64,000 nt of DNA, taken from assembly GCA_000648925.1 (NCBI GenBank), contig JFHF01000038.1, forward strand, positions 1 through 64,000. The letters are read 5' to 3'. Position numbers and translations under genes: made by a program. Under the pieces are notes generated by a model. The model was not told the origin of the DNA. It saw only the letters and a list, made by a program, of their open reading frames with translations, and made no database searches. Below, piece after piece: positions 53,224 to 62,254 of the stretch (within the stretch, counting starts at the first letter, position 1; the number at the start of each line of letters is the position of its first letter). The stretch is from Caballeronia jiangsuensis. Its GTDB lineage: Bacteria; Pseudomonadota; Gammaproteobacteria; Burkholderiales; Burkholderiaceae.

Positions 53224-53565
53224 TCACGCCTGCCACACGCCATAGCCCGCTTCGCGCAAGCCGATCGCCAGTTCCACTTCCATGTCGCGCGCGCCGTCGT
53301 AGGGCATCGGGTTGTACATCTCGTACAGATGCGGCAGGAGCCGCAGCCCGAACTCGCGCACGTAGCGGTTCGACTGGATGCCCGCCTTGTGCTTGTCGAA
53401 GCGCACGTCGGGATCGATGCCCGTCATGCCCACGTAGACGAACGGCATGCCGATCACGTAGTCCGGATTCGCGCGGCGAAAGCGCGCTTCGTTCCAGACG
53501 GTGCCGGCGAGTTCGATCACGTAGACGGAGTAATGATGGCTGCGCGCGCGCCGGGAGGGCGGCAT
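53224..53565 (-). CDS. Small GIY-YIG-like protein
   Basis: A 113-residue protein. HYSVYVIELAGTVWN near the start, and GMPFVYVGMTGIDPDVRFDK then HKAGIQSNRYVREFGLRL, follow the GIY-YIG nuclease plan (a Y.VY strand, YVGMT strand, R..HK helix, N.YV). C-terminal RDMEVELAIGLREAGYGVW could supply the metal-binding glutamate. Length fits a single catalytic domain with no DNA-binding extension. Assignment is by motif only. Confidence 0.6.
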   Translation of the reverse strand: MPPSRRARSHHYSVYVIELAGTVWNEARFRRANPDYVIGMPFVYVGMTGIDPDVRFDKHKAGIQSNRYVREFGLRLLPHLYEMYNPMPYDGARDMEVELAIGLREAGYGVWQA

Positions 53566-53846
53566 GTTTCAAGTGGCCTTCGCGGCGTGCTCGTTGCGGG
53601 CGTTCATTCTAAGACGGCGAGGCGCCACGCGCTCGATCGTCCTGCGCGCGCCCTGCCGGATGCGGCTCGAAGTGGTAAATTCGGGGCGGTCTGCGCTCGC
53701 GCAAGACGATTGGATCGCCGCACGGCCCGTCGAGCCGCCGATCGAACCCGAGACGACCTCTCACGCGAGCGCCGCTCCCATCGACACGTTTTCATCCCGA
53801 AGCCGCGCCACGAGCCGCGTCCGCTTCGGTCATCCGGAGATCAAGC

Positions 53847-55253
53847 ATGAGCAAACAAGCTATCGGCGTGGTGGGCCTCGCCGTCATGGGCCGCAATCTG
53901 GCCTTGAACATCGAGAGCCGCGGTCACGCCGTTTCGGTCTACAACCGCAGCCGCGCCAAAACCGACGAACTGATTGCCGAACATCCCGACAAGAAGCTCG
54001 TACCGACCTATACGCTCGAAGAGTTCGTCGAGTCGCTCGAAAAGCCGCGCCGCATTCTGATGATGGTGAAGGCGGGCGCCGGCACCGACGAGACCATCGC
54101 TTCGCTGCGTCCGCTGCTGGAGAAGGGCGACATTCTCATCGACGGCGGCAACACGCATTTCACCGACACCATCCGCCGCAATCAGGATCTCGCGAAGTCG
54201 GGCCTGCATTTCATCGGCACGGGCGTGTCGGGCGGCGAGGAAGGCGCGCTGAAAGGCCCGTCGATCATGCCGGGCGGACAGAAGGAAGCCTACGAACTCG
54301 TCGCGCCGATCCTCACAGAGATCGCGGCGAAGGCGCCGGATGGCGAGCCGTGCGTCGCCTACATGGGTCCGGACGGCGCGGGCCATTTCGTGAAGATGGT
54401 GCACAACGGCATCGAGTACGGCGACATGCAACTGATCGCCGAGAGCTATGACGTGCTGAAGCGCGTCGCCGGTTTGTCGAACGAAGAACTCGGCAAGGTG
54501 TATGTCGAGTGGAATCAGGGCGAGCTGGACAGCTATCTGATCGAGATCACGTCGAAGATCTTCGCGAAGAAGGACGATGAAACCGGCAAGGATCTCGTCG
54601 ATGTGATTCTCGACCGCGCCGCGCAAAAGGGCACGGGCAAGTGGACGAGCCAGAATGCACTCGATCTCGGCGCACCGCTGCCGTTGATTACCGAAGCCGT
54701 GTTCGCGCGCGTGCTTTCTTCGCTGAAGGATCAGCGCGTGGCGGCAAGCAAGGTCTTGAGCGGCCCCGCGCCCAAGTTCGATGGCGATCGCGCGGCGTTC
54801 GTCGAGTCGGTGCGGCGCGCGTTGTATCTCAGCAAGATCGTGTCGTATGCGCAGGGGTTCGCGCAGTTGCGCGCGGCATCGGAAGAATACAAGTGGGACC
54901 TGCATTACGGCGAGATCGCCAAGATCTTCCGCGCGGGCTGCATCATCCGCGCGCGCTTCCTGCAGAAGATCACGGATGCATATGACAAGAACGCGCAGCT
55001 CGCGAATCTGCTGCTCGATCCGTATTTCAGCGATATCGCCGCGAAGTATCAGGACGCATTGCGCGATGTGGTCGTCGCGGCGGTGAAGGCGGGGATTCCG
55101 GTGCCCGCGTTCTCGTCGGCGATTGCCTATTTCGATGCGTATCGCTCGGAGCGGCTGCCCGCGAATCTCGTGCAGGCGCAGCGGGACTTCTTCGGCGCGC
55201 ATACGTTCGAACGCGTGGACAAGGCGGGGAGTTTTCACGCGAACTGGGCGTGA
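53847..55253 (+). CDS. gnd: 6-phosphogluconate dehydrogenase, decarboxylating
   Basis: A 468-residue enzyme of the long (Gnd) type. It has the NADP loop GVVGLAVMGRNLALNIESRG, the substrate motif IGTGVSGGEEGALKGPSIMP, the catalytic GAGHFVKMVHNGIEYGDMQL, and a C-terminal YFDAYRSERLPANLVQAQRD. It yields ribulose 5-phosphate, CO2 and NADPH in the pentose phosphate pathway. It is a single gene with its own terminator; no zwf or edd gene is beside it. Confidence 0.97.
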   Translation: MSKQAIGVVGLAVMGRNLALNIESRGHAVSVYNRSRAKTDELIAEHPDKKLVPTYTLEEFVESLEKPRRILMMVKAGAGTDETIASLRPLLEKGDILIDGGNTHFTDTIRRNQDLAKSGLHFIGTGVSGGEEGALKGPSIMPGGQKEAYELVAPILTEIAAKAPDGEPCVAYMGPDGAGHFVKMVHNGIEYGDMQLIAESYDVLKRVAGLSNEELGKVYVEWNQGELDSYLIEITSKIFAKKDDETGKDLVDVILDRAAQKGTGKWTSQNALDLGAPLPLITEAVFARVLSSLKDQRVAASKVLSGPAPKFDGDRAAFVESVRRALYLSKIVSYAQGFAQLRAASEEYKWDLHYGEIAKIFRAGCIIRARFLQKITDAYDKNAQLANLLLDPYFSDIAAKYQDALRDVVVAAVKAGIPVPAFSSAIAYFDAYRSERLPANLVQAQRDFFGAHTFERVDKAGSFHANWA

Positions 55254-55272
55254 CGGTCTGACGGTGTGAATG

Positions 55273-55309
55273 AAACGGGGCAACTCATCGAGTTGCCCCG
55301 TTTTGTTTT
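55273..55309 (+). terminator. Strong terminator between convergent genes
   Basis: AACGGGGCAACTC pairs with GAGTTGCCCCGTT with loop ATC, followed by TTTTGTTTT on the plus strand and preceded by a short A run for the minus strand. It likely ends both gnd and the converging sugar operon. Confidence 0.92.
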
Positions 55310-55313
55310 CAGA

Positions 55314-56435
55314 TCACCCCAGCGTCACCCACTCGGCATTCCTCTCGCTGCTCCTCAACACCGCATCCACGAACCTCAATCCCGCCACCCCGTCCTCGAC
55401 AGTCGTAAGCCAGTCATCCCCTTGCGTAGTCCCGCTCGCGATGCACGCCGCCGCATCCGTATAAACCTGCGCGAACGCTTCCAGATAACCTTCCGGATGC
55501 CCGGCCGGCACGCGCGTCGCGTGCAGCGCTTCGGAGCTTTGCACGCGGCCGCGCGTAATCCGCTCCGACGCGCCTCCTATCGGCGTGAACCACAACTCGT
55601 TCGGCGTCTCTTGATCGAATGCGATGCCCGCCTTCGTGCCGTAAACACGCAGGCGCAGCGCGTTCTCCTCGCCCGCCGCGACCTGGCTCGCCCACAGCAT
55701 CCCGCGCGCGCCGCCGGCGTAGCGGAACATCGCCTGCACGTGATCGTCGACACGGCGATTCGGCACGAACGTCGTCACGTCCGCCGACAACTCCGCCGGC
55801 CTCATGCCCGTCACGTACTCCGCGAGCTGATACGCGTGCGTGCCGATATCGCCGAGACAGCCCGCCGGACCGGCCAGCGCCGGATCGGTGCGCCACACCG
55901 CCTGCCGGTTCGCCTGCGTCTCGACGGGCAGCGACAGCCAGTCCTGCGCGTACTCCACCTGCACGACGCGAATATCGCCGAGCAACCCACGCCGCACCAT
56001 CCCGCGCGCGTGACGCACGAGCGGATAGCCCGTGTACGTATAAGTCACCGCGAACACACGATCCTTCTCGCGCGCGAGTTTCGCAAGCGCCTCGCCTTCA
56101 TCGAGCGACACGGCGAGCGGCTTGTCGCAGATCACGTGTATGCCGGCTTCGAGAAACGCGGTCGCGATCGGCGCATGCAGATGATTCGGCGTGACGATCG
56201 CCACCGCCTCGATGCCGTCCGAGCGCCCGGCCTCGATGCGCGCCATCTCGCGATAATCGTCGTAGCTGCGCGTCAGCCCGATCGCCGCCGCGCTCGCAGC
56301 CGCACGCCGCGCATCCGACGACAACGCGCCCGCCACCAGCTCGTAGCGATCATCGAGCCGCGCGGCCATGCGATGCACCGCGCCGATGAACGCGCCCTCG
56401 CCGCCGCCGACCATCCCCAGTCGCACGCGGTTCAT
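55314..56435 (-). CDS. Gfo/Idh/MocA-family oxidoreductase
   Basis: A 373-residue NAD(P)-dependent sugar or polyol dehydrogenase. The nucleotide loop is VRLGMVGGGEGAFIGAVHRM; the catalytic EKP-type motif appears as HVICDKPLAVSLDEG, and TYTYTGYPLVRHARGMV and CLGDIGTHAYQLAEYVTGM (active-site Asp and His) follow. It is the last gene of the LacI-controlled operon and overlaps the upstream isomerase gene by ATGA. The substrate is unknown; inositol-type or keto-sugar oxidation is usual for the family. Confidence 0.88.
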   Translation of the reverse strand: MNRVRLGMVGGGEGAFIGAVHRMAARLDDRYELVAGALSSDARRAAASAAAIGLTRSYDDYREMARIEAGRSDGIEAVAIVTPNHLHAPIATAFLEAGIHVICDKPLAVSLDEGEALAKLAREKDRVFAVTYTYTGYPLVRHARGMVRRGLLGDIRVVQVEYAQDWLSLPVETQANRQAVWRTDPALAGPAGCLGDIGTHAYQLAEYVTGMRPAELSADVTTFVPNRRVDDHVQAMFRYAGGARGMLWASQVAAGEENALRLRVYGTKAGIAFDQETPNELWFTPIGGASERITRGRVQSSEALHATRVPAGHPEGYLEAFAQVYTDAAACIASGTTQGDDWLTTVEDGVAGLRFVDAVLRSSERNAEWVTLG

Positions 56436-57505
56436 CGCGTCTCTCCCGCTTTGTCGCCGATGCCAAGCACGTCGCGCATCTGCTCGCGGCTTGCGCCGCT
56501 GCCGGCGAAGTCATCGAACGCACGCTCGGCCACGCGAATGATGCGATCGCGGATGAACACCGCGCCCTCGCGCGCGCCGTCTTCCGGATGCTTCAACGCG
56601 CATTCCCATTCGAGCACGGCCCAGCCGGGAAAATCGTATTGCGCCATCTTCGAGAAAATCGCCTTGAAGTCGATCTGGCCATCGCCCAGGGAACGAAAAC
56701 GTCCCGCGCGCTCGGTCCATCCCGAATAACCGCCGTACACGCCCTGCTTCCCGTTCGGCCGGAACTCCGCGTCCTTCACATGAAACGCCTTGATGCGCGG
56801 ATGATAGATATCGATGAACGCGAGGTAATCGAGTTGCTGCAGCACGAAGTGACTCGGATCGAACAGGATATTCGCGCGCGGATGATCGTCCACCGCCGCG
56901 AGAAAGCGCTCGAACGTGACGCCATCGTGGAGATCCTCGCCGGGATGCAGTTCGTAGCAGACGTCGATGCCCGCGCGATCGAACTCATCGAGAATCGGAC
57001 GCCAGCGTTTCGCGAGCTCGTCGAATGCGGCTTCCACCAGACCCGCCGGACGCTGCGGCCACGGATAGACATACGGCCACGCGAGCGCGCCCGAAAACGT
57101 CACGTGCGCACTCAGGCCCAGTCGCTTCGACGCGGCCGCCGCGAGCTTCAGTTGCGATATCGCCCATTGCGTGCGCGCCACGGGATTGCCGCGCACGTGC
57201 GGCGCGGCGAAGCCATCGAACAATGTGTCGTACGCGGGATGCACCGCGATCAACTGCCCTTGCAGATGCGTGGACAATTCGGTGATCGCCACGCCCGCAT
57301 CGTCCACCGTGCGGCGGATGTCGTCGCAATAGGCATCGCTCGATGCGGCTTGTTCCAGATCGATCAGACGCGGATCGGCGGGCACCTGGATGCCCTCGTA
57401 ACCGAGCGAACCCGCCCACGACGCGAGGTTCTTCAACGTATCGAACGGCGGCCGATCGCCCATGAACTGCGCGAGAAATATCGCCGGCCCCTTGATGGTC
57501 TTCAT
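56432..57505 (-). CDS. Sugar phosphate isomerase/epimerase (xylose-isomerase-like TIM barrel)
   Basis: A 357-residue AP-endonuclease-2-type barrel. Metal and substrate residues fall in CYELHPGEDLHDGVTFERFL, ANILFDPSHFVLQQLDYLAF, RIKAFHVKDAEFRPNGKQGV and FPGWAVLEWECALKHPEDG. Length is above that of plain 3-keto-isomerases (~290) because of an extended C-terminus. It is paired with the Gfo/Idh/MocA gene, a combination used to oxidise, isomerise and open ring sugars. The actual compound is not evident. Confidence 0.87.
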   Translation of the reverse strand: MKTIKGPAIFLAQFMGDRPPFDTLKNLASWAGSLGYEGIQVPADPRLIDLEQAASSDAYCDDIRRTVDDAGVAITELSTHLQGQLIAVHPAYDTLFDGFAAPHVRGNPVARTQWAISQLKLAAAASKRLGLSAHVTFSGALAWPYVYPWPQRPAGLVEAAFDELAKRWRPILDEFDRAGIDVCYELHPGEDLHDGVTFERFLAAVDDHPRANILFDPSHFVLQQLDYLAFIDIYHPRIKAFHVKDAEFRPNGKQGVYGGYSGWTERAGRFRSLGDGQIDFKAIFSKMAQYDFPGWAVLEWECALKHPEDGAREGAVFIRDRIIRVAERAFDDFAGSGASREQMRDVLGIGDKAGETR

Positions 57506-57524
57506 CGTTCGCCTCCAAGAGAAA

Positions 57525-57546
57525 GAAGGCCGGGTGAACGGCCTTC
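57525..57546 (-). terminator. Hairpin between binding-protein and isomerase genes
   Basis: GAAGGCCG pairs with CGGCCTTC around six bases. On the minus strand it is followed by TTTCTCTT. It starts just past the stop of the substrate-binding protein gene. It may protect or partly end the transporter mRNA, lowering expression of the two enzymes downstream. Confidence 0.55.
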
Positions 57547-57551
57547 GCGCA

Positions 57552-58517
57552 TCAGAACGGCGAGTTCGGGAAGTAGAACTGCTTGGCGTTGTCCTTCGTG
57601 ATGAGCACCGACGGGATGATCGTCGTCGGCGGCAGCTTGTCGCCCTTCAGGCGCGCCTCGGCGGTGAGCTTGATCGCGTCGTAGATGAACTTCGGCGAGT
57701 ACGACACGTCGGCCTGCACGCGCTTGTCGCCATCCATGATGCGCTTCACGGCTTCCTTCGATCCCGCGCCGCCGAAGACGATCTTGATGTCCGTGCGCTT
57801 CGCCTGATCGATCGCCTTCAGCACGCCGACCATCATGTCGTCGTCGGCGGCCCAGACGGCGTCGATGTGCTTGAAGCGCGTGAGATAGTCCTGCATCACC
57901 TTGAAGGCGTCGTCGCGGTTCCAGTTCGCGTATTTCGCATCGAGAATCTTCATGTCCGGATGCTGCTTGATCACGCCTTCGAACGCAGTCCAGCGCTCGT
58001 TGTCGAGGGTCGTCGGAATGCCGCGCAGCGCGACGATATCGCCCTTGCCGTTCATCGTCTTCGCGAGATACTCGGCCGGAATCTTGCCGAACGCGGTGTT
58101 GTCGCCGGCGACATAGGCATCCTGCGCGCTGGTGTCGGTGAGACCGCGATCGACCACCGTCACATACACGCCCTTCTTCTTCACCTGCGCGACAGGCTGC
58201 GTGAGCGACGCCGATTCCTGCGGGAAGATCACGAGCGCGTTGATCTTGTTGACCGTCACGAGATCCTGCAACTGGTTCGCCTGCTCGGGCGCGGTGCCGG
58301 CCGTCTTCACGATCACCTTCAGGTCCGGATGCGCCTTCTCCAGTTCCTTCTTCGCCTCGTTGGCCCACCACACGATGCCGCCCGTGAAGCCGTGATCCGC
58401 GGTCGGAATGGCGACGCCGAGCACGACCTTCTCGTCGGCATGAGCGGACGACGATACGGCGGCGAACGCGCTTGCCGCGAGCGTGAGCGCGCCGAGCGCG
58501 CGAAGCATTTTATTCAT
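57552..58517 (-). CDS. Sugar ABC transporter periplasmic binding protein
   Basis: A 321-residue protein of the ribose-binding (Peripla_BP_4) family. The signal peptide runs MNKMLRALGALTLAASAFAA to SSAHADEK. Domain motifs are VVLGVAIPTADHGFTGGIVW, INALVIFPQESASLTQPVAQ, VVDRGLTDTSAQDAYVAGDN and DAVWAADDDMMVGVLKAID. Aromatic and acidic residues suggest a pentose, hexose or polyol ligand. It is 25 bp downstream of the permease. Confidence 0.92.
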   Translation of the reverse strand: MNKMLRALGALTLAASAFAAVSSSAHADEKVVLGVAIPTADHGFTGGIVWWANEAKKELEKAHPDLKVIVKTAGTAPEQANQLQDLVTVNKINALVIFPQESASLTQPVAQVKKKGVYVTVVDRGLTDTSAQDAYVAGDNTAFGKIPAEYLAKTMNGKGDIVALRGIPTTLDNERWTAFEGVIKQHPDMKILDAKYANWNRDDAFKVMQDYLTRFKHIDAVWAADDDMMVGVLKAIDQAKRTDIKIVFGGAGSKEAVKRIMDGDKRVQADVSYSPKFIYDAIKLTAEARLKGDKLPPTTIIPSVLITKDNAKQFYFPNSPF

Positions 58518-58542
58518 GACGATGTCTCCGGATTTGTAGGCA

Positions 58543-59559
58543 TTAACGACGACCGCGCTGCAAAACTGCTACGAGGATGATCACGGCGCCCTGCACCGCC
58601 GCATTCAGATACACGCTGATGATGCTCGTCAGGTTCAGGATGTTGTTGATGACCGAAAGCAGGATCGCGCCGATGACCGTGCCGATCACGCGCCCTTCGC
58701 CGCCTTTCAGCGCGGTGCCGCCGACCACGACGGACGCGATCGCTTCGAGTTCCCACAGGAGGCCCGTCGTCGGCGTGGCAGAGCCCAGGCGCGGCACGTA
58801 CAGAATCGTCGCGACGGCCACGCACAAGCCCAGCAGCACATACGTGACAATCTTCACGCGATCCACGCGAATGGCCGCATAACGCGCGACCTGCTCGCTC
58901 GAACCGATCGCCTGCACATGACGTCCGTACACCGTGCGATTGAGCACGAGCGCGCCGCCCGCAGCGACGATCAGAAAGATCCAGATCGGCACCGGCACGC
59001 CGAACAGGCTCGCGTAATAGACCGGCCCGTACAGATCGACGAGCGAGTTGTCGAGCGTGAGCGCGCCGCCGTCCGCGAGCCACGTGAGCAGCGCGCGAAA
59101 GATGCCGAGCGTGCCCAGCGTGACGATGAACGGCTCGATGCGCCCCTTCGTCACGAGCACGCCGTGCGCGAAGCCGAACAGCGCGCCCAGCACGAGCGCG
59201 AGCACGACGCCCAGCGCGATGATCAGAAGCGGCGGCACCGCGTGCCCATGAAAGCCCTGCATGAGCGCGTTCATCATGTAGATCATGCTGCCCGCGATCA
59301 GCGCGGCCATCGAACCGACCGACAGATCGATGCCGCCCGAGATGATCACGAAGGTCATGCCTACCGCGATGATGCCGATGAACGACGTGCGCGTGAGCAC
59401 GTTCATCGCGTTGTCGAGGGTGGCGAAATCGCCGTTGAGCAGCGTGCCGCCGATGCACAACGCGATCAGCCCGATCAGCGGCCCGACGCCGAACAGAAAG
59501 CGTGCGGCGGCGGAAAGGCGGCTCTCGCTTCCGATGTCTTCAGTGTGTGCCGGTCGCAT
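58543..59559 (-). CDS. Sugar ABC transporter permease (RbsC-like)
   Basis: A 338-residue membrane protein with eight to ten helices. The family segments GMTFVIISGGIDLSVGSMAA, IEPFIVTLGTLGIFRALLTW, VYGRHVQAIGSSEQVARYAA (EAA-like loop contacting the ATPase) and VVGGTALKGGEGRVIGTVIG are all present. The start overlaps the end of the ATPase gene by 20 bp, implying translational coupling. Confidence 0.94.
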   Translation of the reverse strand: MRPAHTEDIGSESRLSAAARFLFGVGPLIGLIALCIGGTLLNGDFATLDNAMNVLTRTSFIGIIAVGMTFVIISGGIDLSVGSMAALIAGSMIYMMNALMQGFHGHAVPPLLIIALGVVLALVLGALFGFAHGVLVTKGRIEPFIVTLGTLGIFRALLTWLADGGALTLDNSLVDLYGPVYYASLFGVPVPIWIFLIVAAGGALVLNRTVYGRHVQAIGSSEQVARYAAIRVDRVKIVTYVLLGLCVAVATILYVPRLGSATPTTGLLWELEAIASVVVGGTALKGGEGRVIGTVIGAILLSVINNILNLTSIISVYLNAAVQGAVIILVAVLQRGRR

Positions 59560-61027
59560 GCGCGATCAACCTCTCTTCGGTCAAAAGATCCATGCCGAGC
59601 GTCGCGACGAGCTCGCCCGCGCGCATCACCGCGACGCGATGACACAAGCCGATCAGTTCGATCAGTTCGGATGAAATCACGATCACCGCGCGGCCCTCGG
59701 CGGCCAGCCGGTGAATCAGAAAATAGATGTCGCGTTTCGCGCCGACATCGACGCCGCGTGTCGGTTCGTCGAGCACGATCACGCGCGGATCGGGATTCAG
59801 GAACTTCGCGAGCGCGAGCTTCTGCTGATTGCCGCCCGACAGCATGCGCGCGCGAATCGACGTGTTGCCCGTGCGAATGCCGAAATCGTTCACCGCCTTT
59901 TTCAATGCATCGCGTTCGGCGTGCATGTCGATGAACGGATGCGCATAGCGCTCCAGCGTCATCATCGTCAGGTTGTCTTTCAGCGCCATGTCGACGTGCA
60001 GTCCGCGTCCTTTTCTGTCCTCGCTCAGGTATGTGAGGCCCTGTCGCATCGCTTCGCGCGGATTTTTCAGGTTGACGGTTTTTCCGTCGATCACGACGCG
60101 GCCCGCACTCAATGGCCGCAAGCCGACGAGCGCCTCGAACAATTCCGTGCGTCCCGCGCCGACGAGCCCCGCGAAGCCGAACACTTCGCCCTTCTTCACC
60201 GAAAAGCCGATGCCCTCCGCCCAGCCGGGCACCGACGCGCCTTCGACCTCGAATGCGACCGGCGCATCCGCGGCCAGCGAAGGTTTGTCGGGAAACATGT
60301 CGGAGACTTCGCGGCCGACCATCAGGTTCGCCATCTGCTGACGCGTGAGTTCATCGGTCGGCGCGCGCGCGACGAAGCGGCCATCGCGCATCACGATCAC
60401 TTCGTCGGTCACGCGCTCCACTTCGTCGAGCTTGTGCGAGATATAGACGATGGTCGTGCCCGCCTCTTTCAGACGCGCCATCAGGCCGAACAGACGCTGT
60501 GTCTCCGATGGCGTCAGCGTCGCGGTCGGCTCGTCCATGATGAGCAGCCGCGCCTCGCGCAGCATCGCCTTCGCGATCTCGACCAGTTGCTTCTCCGCGA
60601 CGATCAGGTCGCGCACCTTCGTATCCGGATTCTTGTGCAGGCCGACGTCGCTCAGTCGTGCACGCGCGGCTTCGCGCATCGCGGGTTCGTCGAGAAAGAA
60701 GCCTTTCTTCAGCTCGTGCCCGAGGAACATGTTCTGCGTGATGCTCAAATGGTCCGCGAGATTCAGTTCCTGGTGAATCAGCACGATGCCCGCGTGCTCG
60801 GCATCGCGTGAGCTCGCGAAGTCGCGCTGGCGCTCATCGATATAAAGCTCGCCGGCATTCGCGCGCTCGTAGCCCGCGAGAATCTTCATCAACGTGGATT
60901 TGCCCGCGCCGTTCTCGCCGAGCAATCCGTAGATGCGGCCCGGCGCGATATCGAAGGTGACGCCGTGCAGCACGCGCACCGGCCCAAATTGCTTTTCGAT
61001 GCCCTGAAAGCGCACGGCGAGGCTCAT
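59540..61027 (-). CDS. Sugar ABC transporter ATPase, double domain (RbsA/MglA-like)
   Basis: A 495-residue fused pair of ABC domains. The first has Walker A GLLGENGAGKSTLMKIL, a signature-like VAEKQLVEIAKAML and Walker B LLIMDEPTATLT. The second has a degenerate Walker A (FAGLVGAGRTELFEAL), signature LSGGNQQKLALAKFL and Walker B VIVLDEPTRGVDVGAKRDIY. This asymmetry is normal for the RbsA family. It begins two bases after the LacI-gene stop, so regulator and transporter share a transcript. Confidence 0.95.
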   Translation of the reverse strand: MSLAVRFQGIEKQFGPVRVLHGVTFDIAPGRIYGLLGENGAGKSTLMKILAGYERANAGELYIDERQRDFASSRDAEHAGIVLIHQELNLADHLSITQNMFLGHELKKGFFLDEPAMREAARARLSDVGLHKNPDTKVRDLIVAEKQLVEIAKAMLREARLLIMDEPTATLTPSETQRLFGLMARLKEAGTTIVYISHKLDEVERVTDEVIVMRDGRFVARAPTDELTRQQMANLMVGREVSDMFPDKPSLAADAPVAFEVEGASVPGWAEGIGFSVKKGEVFGFAGLVGAGRTELFEALVGLRPLSAGRVVIDGKTVNLKNPREAMRQGLTYLSEDRKGRGLHVDMALKDNLTMMTLERYAHPFIDMHAERDALKKAVNDFGIRTGNTSIRARMLSGGNQQKLALAKFLNPDPRVIVLDEPTRGVDVGAKRDIYFLIHRLAAEGRAVIVISSELIELIGLCHRVAVMRAGELVATLGMDLLTEERLIAHATGTH

Positions 61028-61029
61028 CG

Positions 61030-62049
61030 TCACGCGCTCCTTCGGCGAATCAGCCGATGCGGCAGCAGCACGCCCGGCACCACGGCGCGCGGATCGCGCA
61101 GGCGCTGGAGCAGGAGATCGGCGGCGGTTTCGCCGAGCAGTTGCATCGGCTGCGAGACGGTGGTCAAAGGCGGATCGACATGCGCGGCGACGGCGATATC
61201 GTCGAAGCCGACGACCGCGACATCGTCCGGCACCGCCAGGCCCGCGCCGCGAAAGCCGTTCATCACGCCGATGGCGAGCGTGTCGGAGACGGCGAAGGCG
61301 GCGGTCGGTCTCGCATCGCCGAGTGCCGCGAGTTGCGCGGCCGCGCGTTCGCCGGCGTCGTAGTCGAGACTGTCGAGTTCGATCAGCCACTCCGCACGCG
61401 GCTCGATGCCCGCGTCGATCAGCGCATCGCGATAGCCCGCGAGCCGCTGACGTCCGTACAGATAGCCTTGTCCCGAGTTGATGAGCGCGATACGTCGATG
61501 ACCCTTGGCGGTCAGATAGCGCACGACATCGCCCGCGGCGAGATGGTTGTCGATGCCGACATACGGCACGCCGGCGGCAGGATCGAACTCGCAGCACGCG
61601 ACCCACGGCAGCGCCGACGCTTCTTCGGCGAGCGCCTTTTGCACGGCGGCGGGATCGAGGCAGATGGCGCCGTCGGCGCGGCGGCCGCGCAGGAGATCGA
61701 AATAGCTTCGCTCGCGCAGCGGGTCCGCGCCGGTGTCGCACAACAGCATGAAGTAGCCGTTCTGGCGCGCGACGCTATCGATGCCGCGCACGATCGCCGC
61801 GTAGAACGGATTGCCGAAGTCGGGGACCATGGTGAGCAGCAGACGGCTTTCCGCCGTGCGCAGATTGCGCGCGAGCTCGTTGATGCGATAGCCGCTCGCT
61901 GCGACCGCCTCGCGGACTTTTTCGCGCGTCGCCTCGCGAACGTTCGTGTGCCCGTTGAGCACGCGCGATACCGTGGCGACCGACACGCCCGCGCGCTCGG
62001 CGACGTCGGCAATCGATACTTCCTCACGTGGACGAACCGTATCTGACAT
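61030..62049 (-). CDS. LacI-family transcriptional regulator
   Basis: A 339-residue repressor. The N-terminal helix-turn-helix and hinge are SIADVAERAGVSVATVSRVL, NGHTNVREATREKVREAVAA and ELARNLRTAESRLLLTMVPD. The core is a periplasmic-binding-protein-like sensor (GIDNHLAAGDVVRYLTAKGH, AFAVSDTLAIGVMNGFRGAG). It should bind the palindrome at 62075 and respond to the transported sugar or a product. It is the first gene of its own operon, so the circuit is probably autoregulated. Confidence 0.94.
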   Translation of the reverse strand: MSDTVRPREEVSIADVAERAGVSVATVSRVLNGHTNVREATREKVREAVAASGYRINELARNLRTAESRLLLTMVPDFGNPFYAAIVRGIDSVARQNGYFMLLCDTGADPLRERSYFDLLRGRRADGAICLDPAAVQKALAEEASALPWVACCEFDPAAGVPYVGIDNHLAAGDVVRYLTAKGHRRIALINSGQGYLYGRQRLAGYRDALIDAGIEPRAEWLIELDSLDYDAGERAAAQLAALGDARPTAAFAVSDTLAIGVMNGFRGAGLAVPDDVAVVGFDDIAVAAHVDPPLTTVSQPMQLLGETAADLLLQRLRDPRAVVPGVLLPHRLIRRRSA

Positions 62050-62074
62050 TGCGGCGTCGCTCGCGGCGATCGAG

Positions 62075-62090
62075 ATGTAATGGATTACAT
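62075..62090. promoter_or_regulatory. LacI-type palindromic operator
   Basis: ATGTAATGGATTACAT is a perfect 7+7 inverted repeat (ATGTAAT/ATTACAT) around GG, 26 bp upstream of the lacI-family start. Size and symmetry match LacI-family sites. On the minus strand a TAATGT -10-like element overlaps it, so bound repressor would block the operon promoter. Confidence 0.65.
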
Positions 62091-62254
62091 TATTTGATCG
62101 GACGAGCGCGATGGCAACAGCAATCGACTAGGGACAAACGCTTAAGACAGAATTTCACACGCATGTGTCGATCCCGTGCGATGTTGCTCGTCGTAATGTG
62201 CGAGCGGGCCGATGACGCCCGACACCAATACACTCTTTTGAAGGAGCGATCCAC

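Noticed and set aside
53566..53846. Plus-strand open frame leading into gnd (53564-54451)
   Set aside because: It runs out of frame through gnd and is Arg-rich; the region before 53847 appears to be only leader DNA.
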